DNA from: an uncultured Gammaproteobacteria bacterium | Lineage (GTDB): Bacteria > Pseudomonadota > Gammaproteobacteria > HK1 | DNA length: 64,000 nucleotides | Reading direction: 5' to 3' | NCBI GenBank assembly: GCA_947258715.1 | Contig: CAMYJH010000002.1 | Location: 95,654 to 159,653, forward strand | Shown: one piece after another, positions 61,459-64,000 of the stretch | Numbering within the stretch: position 1 is the stretch's first letter | How the letters are laid out: each line of letters begins with the position of its first letter | Program-made: the position numbers and the translations under genes | The notes under the pieces: generated by a model | Database searches by the model: none | What the model was told of the DNA's origin: nothing | The model's input: the letters and a program-made list of their open reading frames with translations, nothing else

Positions 61459-61479
61459 CTATCTCCCATCTACCACCTA
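61459..61479 (-). repeat. Short heptad tract, minus orientation
   Basis: TAGGTGG, TAGATGG, GAGATAG on the minus strand. It lies about 50 bases past the stop of the NifU-like gene, in its sense direction. Confidence 0.5.
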
Positions 61480-61530
61480 CCGAATTTCTGACAGACGGTT
61501 CGGCTAACGCCTCTGCAACCTTCAGCCCCT

Positions 61531-61953
61531 TTAACATTGCTCCAACGCTTTCACAAGCGCGTCGAACGGAAGCATCACGCAGTCGTGACGGCTCTTGTGA
61601 CGCGCCACCGGGGCAAACATCTCCAGCGCCGGCCAGCGTTTCGGCAGTCCGAGGGAGTCGTTGCTGAGAAAGGCGCGAAGCGCCTGCCTCAGAGCGACCA
61701 ATTCCTCGACACTTTCGCCTGGCGCCCTGGCGCCTATTACCGAGGCCGCCGCTTCACACAGAAGACAGCCGCGCACTTCATGCGCGATCCGCTCGACCCG
61801 GCCCCGGGACACCGCCACGTCGACGCGAACGCGGTCGCCGCAAAGTGAATTGTCCACCGTCGCGCGTGCGTCCGCACATTGCAGCGCGCCCTCACCCGTT
61901 CGTGCCGATGCCGCATCGAGAATGGCCTGGTGATAGAGTCGGGTCGCAGTCAC
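61531..61953 (-). CDS. NifU/IscU-like iron-sulfur scaffold family protein
   Basis: 140 residues. The three Cys positions expected of an Fe-S scaffold can be seen: SLCGDRVRVDV (about residue 38), RGCLLCEAAASVI (about 62-65) and HDCVMLPFDAL near the C-terminus. The opening LYHQAILDAA resembles IscU/SufU starts. It overlaps the next gene (molybdopterin-binding/NTP-transferase fusion) by four bases, pointing to a specialised role in maturing a molybdenum-iron-sulfur enzyme rather than general Fe-S assembly. That role is inference. Confidence 0.8.
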   Translation of the reverse strand: MTATRLYHQAILDAASARTGEGALQCADARATVDNSLCGDRVRVDVAVSRGRVERIAHEVRGCLLCEAAASVIGARAPGESVEELVALRQALRAFLSNDSLGLPKRWPALEMFAPVARHKSRHDCVMLPFDALVKALEQC

Positions 61954-63575
61954 TTGGGTCCGGCTTCGAGACTTCGCAGGGCCTGCGGCGTATCCACGTC
62001 GGTCAGCACGCCTTCATCGTCCATGGCCACTTCGCAAACTAGGTGCGCGTACTCCCCGATCAGGTGACGCGCGCCGACGTCGCCCTTCAAATCCATGAGC
62101 TCAGAAAAAAAGCGCCGGTCCCATAGCACCGGGTTACCGCGTTTGCCGCGAAAGGTCGGCACGCACACGGCGCGACTCTGTAGGGGATCGTATGCGGCAA
62201 CGAGCCTGTCGATATCGGCGCTGGTGACATTGGGCATGTCGCCTAGGCACACCACCACGGCGTCACAGCTCTGCGGCAACGCGGCGATGCCCGTTCTAAG
62301 CGAAGCACTCAAGCCAAGGGCATAGTCTTGGCAATACACCGTCTCGACGCCGGCGCTCAGTAGCGCTGCGGCAACCCGCGACGCCTCGTGGCCGGTAACC
62401 ACCATTACGCCGTCGCAAGATGACGCCGCGGCGGCGCTGGCTACTTTTCTCACCAGCGGAACCCCTTCAACGTCCAGAAGCAGCTTGTTGTGCCTACCCA
62501 TACGTCGCGACCGCCCGGCCGCCAGCACCAGCGCGAAGACGCGGGGACTCGGACCCGACGGGGTGACGTCGCCAGCGCCGCGGGGCAGGGGGCGATCCGC
62601 AGTCTCCTTGAGCAGTCCGCCAACGCCTAAGCGCGTGATCACCGCTTTGTCTACTTCAAGCCCGGCCGCGAGGCTGCTCAGGATCGCGTCGATGCCGTTG
62701 TACTGGGGCGATCGGGCGCTCCCTGGCAGGCCCAGCAGCGGCACCTTGCCGCGGCGTGCGATGAGAATGAGGTTGCCCGGGTCCATGGGCATGCCGTAGT
62801 GCACGATCTCTCCGCCAGCGGCGACGATTGCGGACGGCACCACATCGCGGCGATCCACGATGGCCGAAGCGCCGACAATGAGCACCATGCCGGCACCGGC
62901 GTGCAGCAGTTCGGCGACCGACGCGCGCACCGCGGCCACCGTATGGACACAGCGCCGCTCCTCCACCAGCCTTCCCCCCACCGAGGCGATACGCTGCGCA
63001 ATCACCCCGGCGGTCTTGTCCAGCAGCGGCTCCCGGGTGCCGGGCAGCCGGGTCTGAACCAGGCCCGCGCGGAAGCCCTCGAAGGCCGCGACTCGAAGCA
63101 CATTGGTCCGGTCGGCGAGCAGTGCCGCGACTTCATCCAGACGCGACTTTGCCACCGCGAAGGGGATGACTTTCACCGTCGCGATCATCTGCTTAGGTGT
63201 CACCACCGCCCGGTTCGAAAGCGTCGCCACGGTCATGGCTTCGTCCGCGCCGTTGACCGCGTCCACCGCGGCGGCGTCCACCTCAAGCAGTCCCGTTTCG
63301 GTTGCGAACAAGTTGCAGCGTCCGGTGAAGGCGGCGCCTTTGCGCGTGCCCTCGCCTCTGAGCCTTTCGGCGATGAAGTTCGCAGACTCGTCCTCAGAAA
63401 CATCGCACGCCTCGAGCCGTGCCGCCATCACCTGATGAATGTTTGCCGCCTTTAGCCGCTCGAGATCCTCCCGCGTGAGCACCCGCCCTTTTTTCAGCGC
63501 CCCGTTTCCGAGGCGCAACGAGTGCGCCAGGATCGCCCCCTCGGCCTCGGCCAGCGGCAGCTGACCGAACTTCAC
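61950..63575 (-). CDS. Fusion of a MoeA/MogA-like molybdopterin-binding domain with a MobA-like nucleotidyltransferase
   Basis: 541 residues. The N-terminal ~340 are related to molybdopterin-binding proteins: the start FGQLPLAEAEGAILAHSLRL, the core MVLIVGASAIVDRRDVVPSA and MDPGNLILIARRGKVPLLGL. From residue ~349 a MobA/MocA-type cytidylyl- or guanylyltransferase begins: LVLAAGRSRRMGRHNKLLL, with VVVCLGDMPNVTSADIDRLV and FRGKRGNPVLWDRRF. It should bind the pterin cofactor and attach a nucleotide, as needed for xanthine-dehydrogenase-type enzymes. Overlaps the NifU-like gene and the XdhC gene by four bases each. Confidence 0.85.
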   Translation of the reverse strand: MKFGQLPLAEAEGAILAHSLRLGNGALKKGRVLTREDLERLKAANIHQVMAARLEACDVSEDESANFIAERLRGEGTRKGAAFTGRCNLFATETGLLEVDAAAVDAVNGADEAMTVATLSNRAVVTPKQMIATVKVIPFAVAKSRLDEVAALLADRTNVLRVAAFEGFRAGLVQTRLPGTREPLLDKTAGVIAQRIASVGGRLVEERRCVHTVAAVRASVAELLHAGAGMVLIVGASAIVDRRDVVPSAIVAAGGEIVHYGMPMDPGNLILIARRGKVPLLGLPGSARSPQYNGIDAILSSLAAGLEVDKAVITRLGVGGLLKETADRPLPRGAGDVTPSGPSPRVFALVLAAGRSRRMGRHNKLLLDVEGVPLVRKVASAAAASSCDGVMVVTGHEASRVAAALLSAGVETVYCQDYALGLSASLRTGIAALPQSCDAVVVCLGDMPNVTSADIDRLVAAYDPLQSRAVCVPTFRGKRGNPVLWDRRFFSELMDLKGDVGARHLIGEYAHLVCEVAMDDEGVLTDVDTPQALRSLEAGPK

Positions 63576-64000
63576 GAACTATTTCCGCCGCGCAGTTGTT
63601 GCGTCGCCTGCGCCAGAATGGCGGTGGCGATTTCGGCCGGCGAGCGGGCGCTAATGGGGAGTCCAGCGGGTCCGTGGATGCGGGCGATGTCGGCGTTATC
63701 GAAACCCGCCTGCTTAAGGCGCTCCACGCGGCCCGCATGGGTGCGCGTGCTTCCCAGCGAGGCGATGTAGAACGCCGTCGACTCAAGCGCTACCGCCAGC
63801 GCCGGATCGTCGAGCTTCGGATCGTGGGTCAGTGTGATTACCGCCGTGCGCCGATCCGGCGCCAGCTCCCGAAGCGCGTCATCCGGCCATTCCACCACCA
63901 CGCGCACGTCGGGAAATCGGTCAGCGCTTGCGAACGCGCGGCGCGGATCGATCACCGTAACCTCATAACCCAATAGCCCGGCCATGGGCGCCAACGCCTG
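63572..64000 (-). CDS. xdhC: XdhC family protein (partial, cut by window end)
   Basis: At least 142 C-terminal residues; the frame is open at the right edge. The visible part is the XdhC Rossmann domain: GLLGYEVTVIDPRRAFAS, VITLTHDPKLDDPALAVAL, YIASLGSTRTHAGRVERLK and IHGPAGLPISARSPAEIATA. XdhC proteins carry molybdenum cofactor to xanthine-dehydrogenase-type enzymes and help its sulfuration. It is translationally coupled to the fusion protein downstream, forming a maturation operon. Confidence 0.88.
   Translation of the reverse strand, partial: QALAPMAGLLGYEVTVIDPRRAFASADRFPDVRVVVEWPDDALRELAPDRRTAVITLTHDPKLDDPALAVALESTAFYIASLGSTRTHAGRVERLKQAGFDNADIARIHGPAGLPISARSPAEIATAILAQATQQLRGGNSS

Noticed and set aside
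1..64000. tRNA genes
   Set aside because: I looked for T-loop (GGTTCGAATCC-like) and matching acceptor sequences by eye and found no convincing cloverleaf. A tRNA-finding program would be decisive.

Overview
The window is chromosomal DNA from a Gram-negative proteobacterium with moderately high GC. Gene content and order point to a gammaproteobacterium of a lineage I cannot name: rpsB-tsf-pyrH-frr-uppS-cdsA-dxr-rseP-bamA-skp-lpxD-fabZ-lpxA-lpxB-rnhB-dnaE-accA runs as one block, with tilS nearby, a divergent map-glnD pair, and separate LPS core genes (waaA, hldD, hldE). Nearly all of it is housekeeping. There is no prophage, transposase, CRISPR array, rRNA or recognisable tRNA.

Layout. 1-5.4 kb: a gene tail, a possible small membrane protein, then a minus-strand group for putrescine use (puuB-like oxidase, puuA-like glutamate-polyamine ligase) with an M15-like protein and a membrane protein. 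5.8-11.5 kb: a YkgJ-type cysteine-cluster protein, the split B12-dependent ribonucleotide reductase nrdJa/nrdJb behind an elaborate control region (two perfect DnaA boxes, a NrdR box pair, a promoter, a long leader), and RNase D. 11.5-21.5 kb: mtaB, a FetAB-type exporter, a VWA-FHA membrane protein, tilS, ppsR, two tandem GAF proteins and a DUF2203 protein. 21.5-41.8 kb: the large minus-strand cell-envelope/translation block, accA to rpsB. 42.1-54.4 kb: map, glnD, moaD/moaC, sfsA, a dynamin-like GTPase, pcm-tolC, an esterase, avtA and a CsaA-like protein. 54.6-64 kb: gpmA, a CDP-alcohol phosphotransferase, waaA, hldD-hldE, a DUF3108 protein, and a minus-strand molybdenum-enzyme maturation group (NifU-like, a MoeA-like/MobA-like fusion, XdhC cut by the window edge).

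What stands out is mostly between the genes. (1) Many intergenic gaps hold tracts with a strict 7-base period in which almost every unit is a stop codon followed by three bases and G (TGATGCG, TAACGCG, TGATTAG, TAGTATG and so on). Several begin exactly at a gene's own stop codon (glnD, avtA, moaD, dnaE). (2) pyrH, normally essential, is split between two frames by an apparent loss of about 29 bases. (3) Ribosomal protein S2 carries a tail of almost 190 residues ending in a lysine-rich histone-like region. (4) nrdJa has E. coli nrdAB-style regulatory signals in front of a class II enzyme, and a 150-base element bounded by long inverted repeats separates nrdJa from nrdJb. (5) A REP-like hairpin element occurs at least three times, with compensatory stem changes.

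Limits: all calls come from reading the sequence and the conceptual translations. No database search or folding program was run, and start codons are judgement calls where noted.
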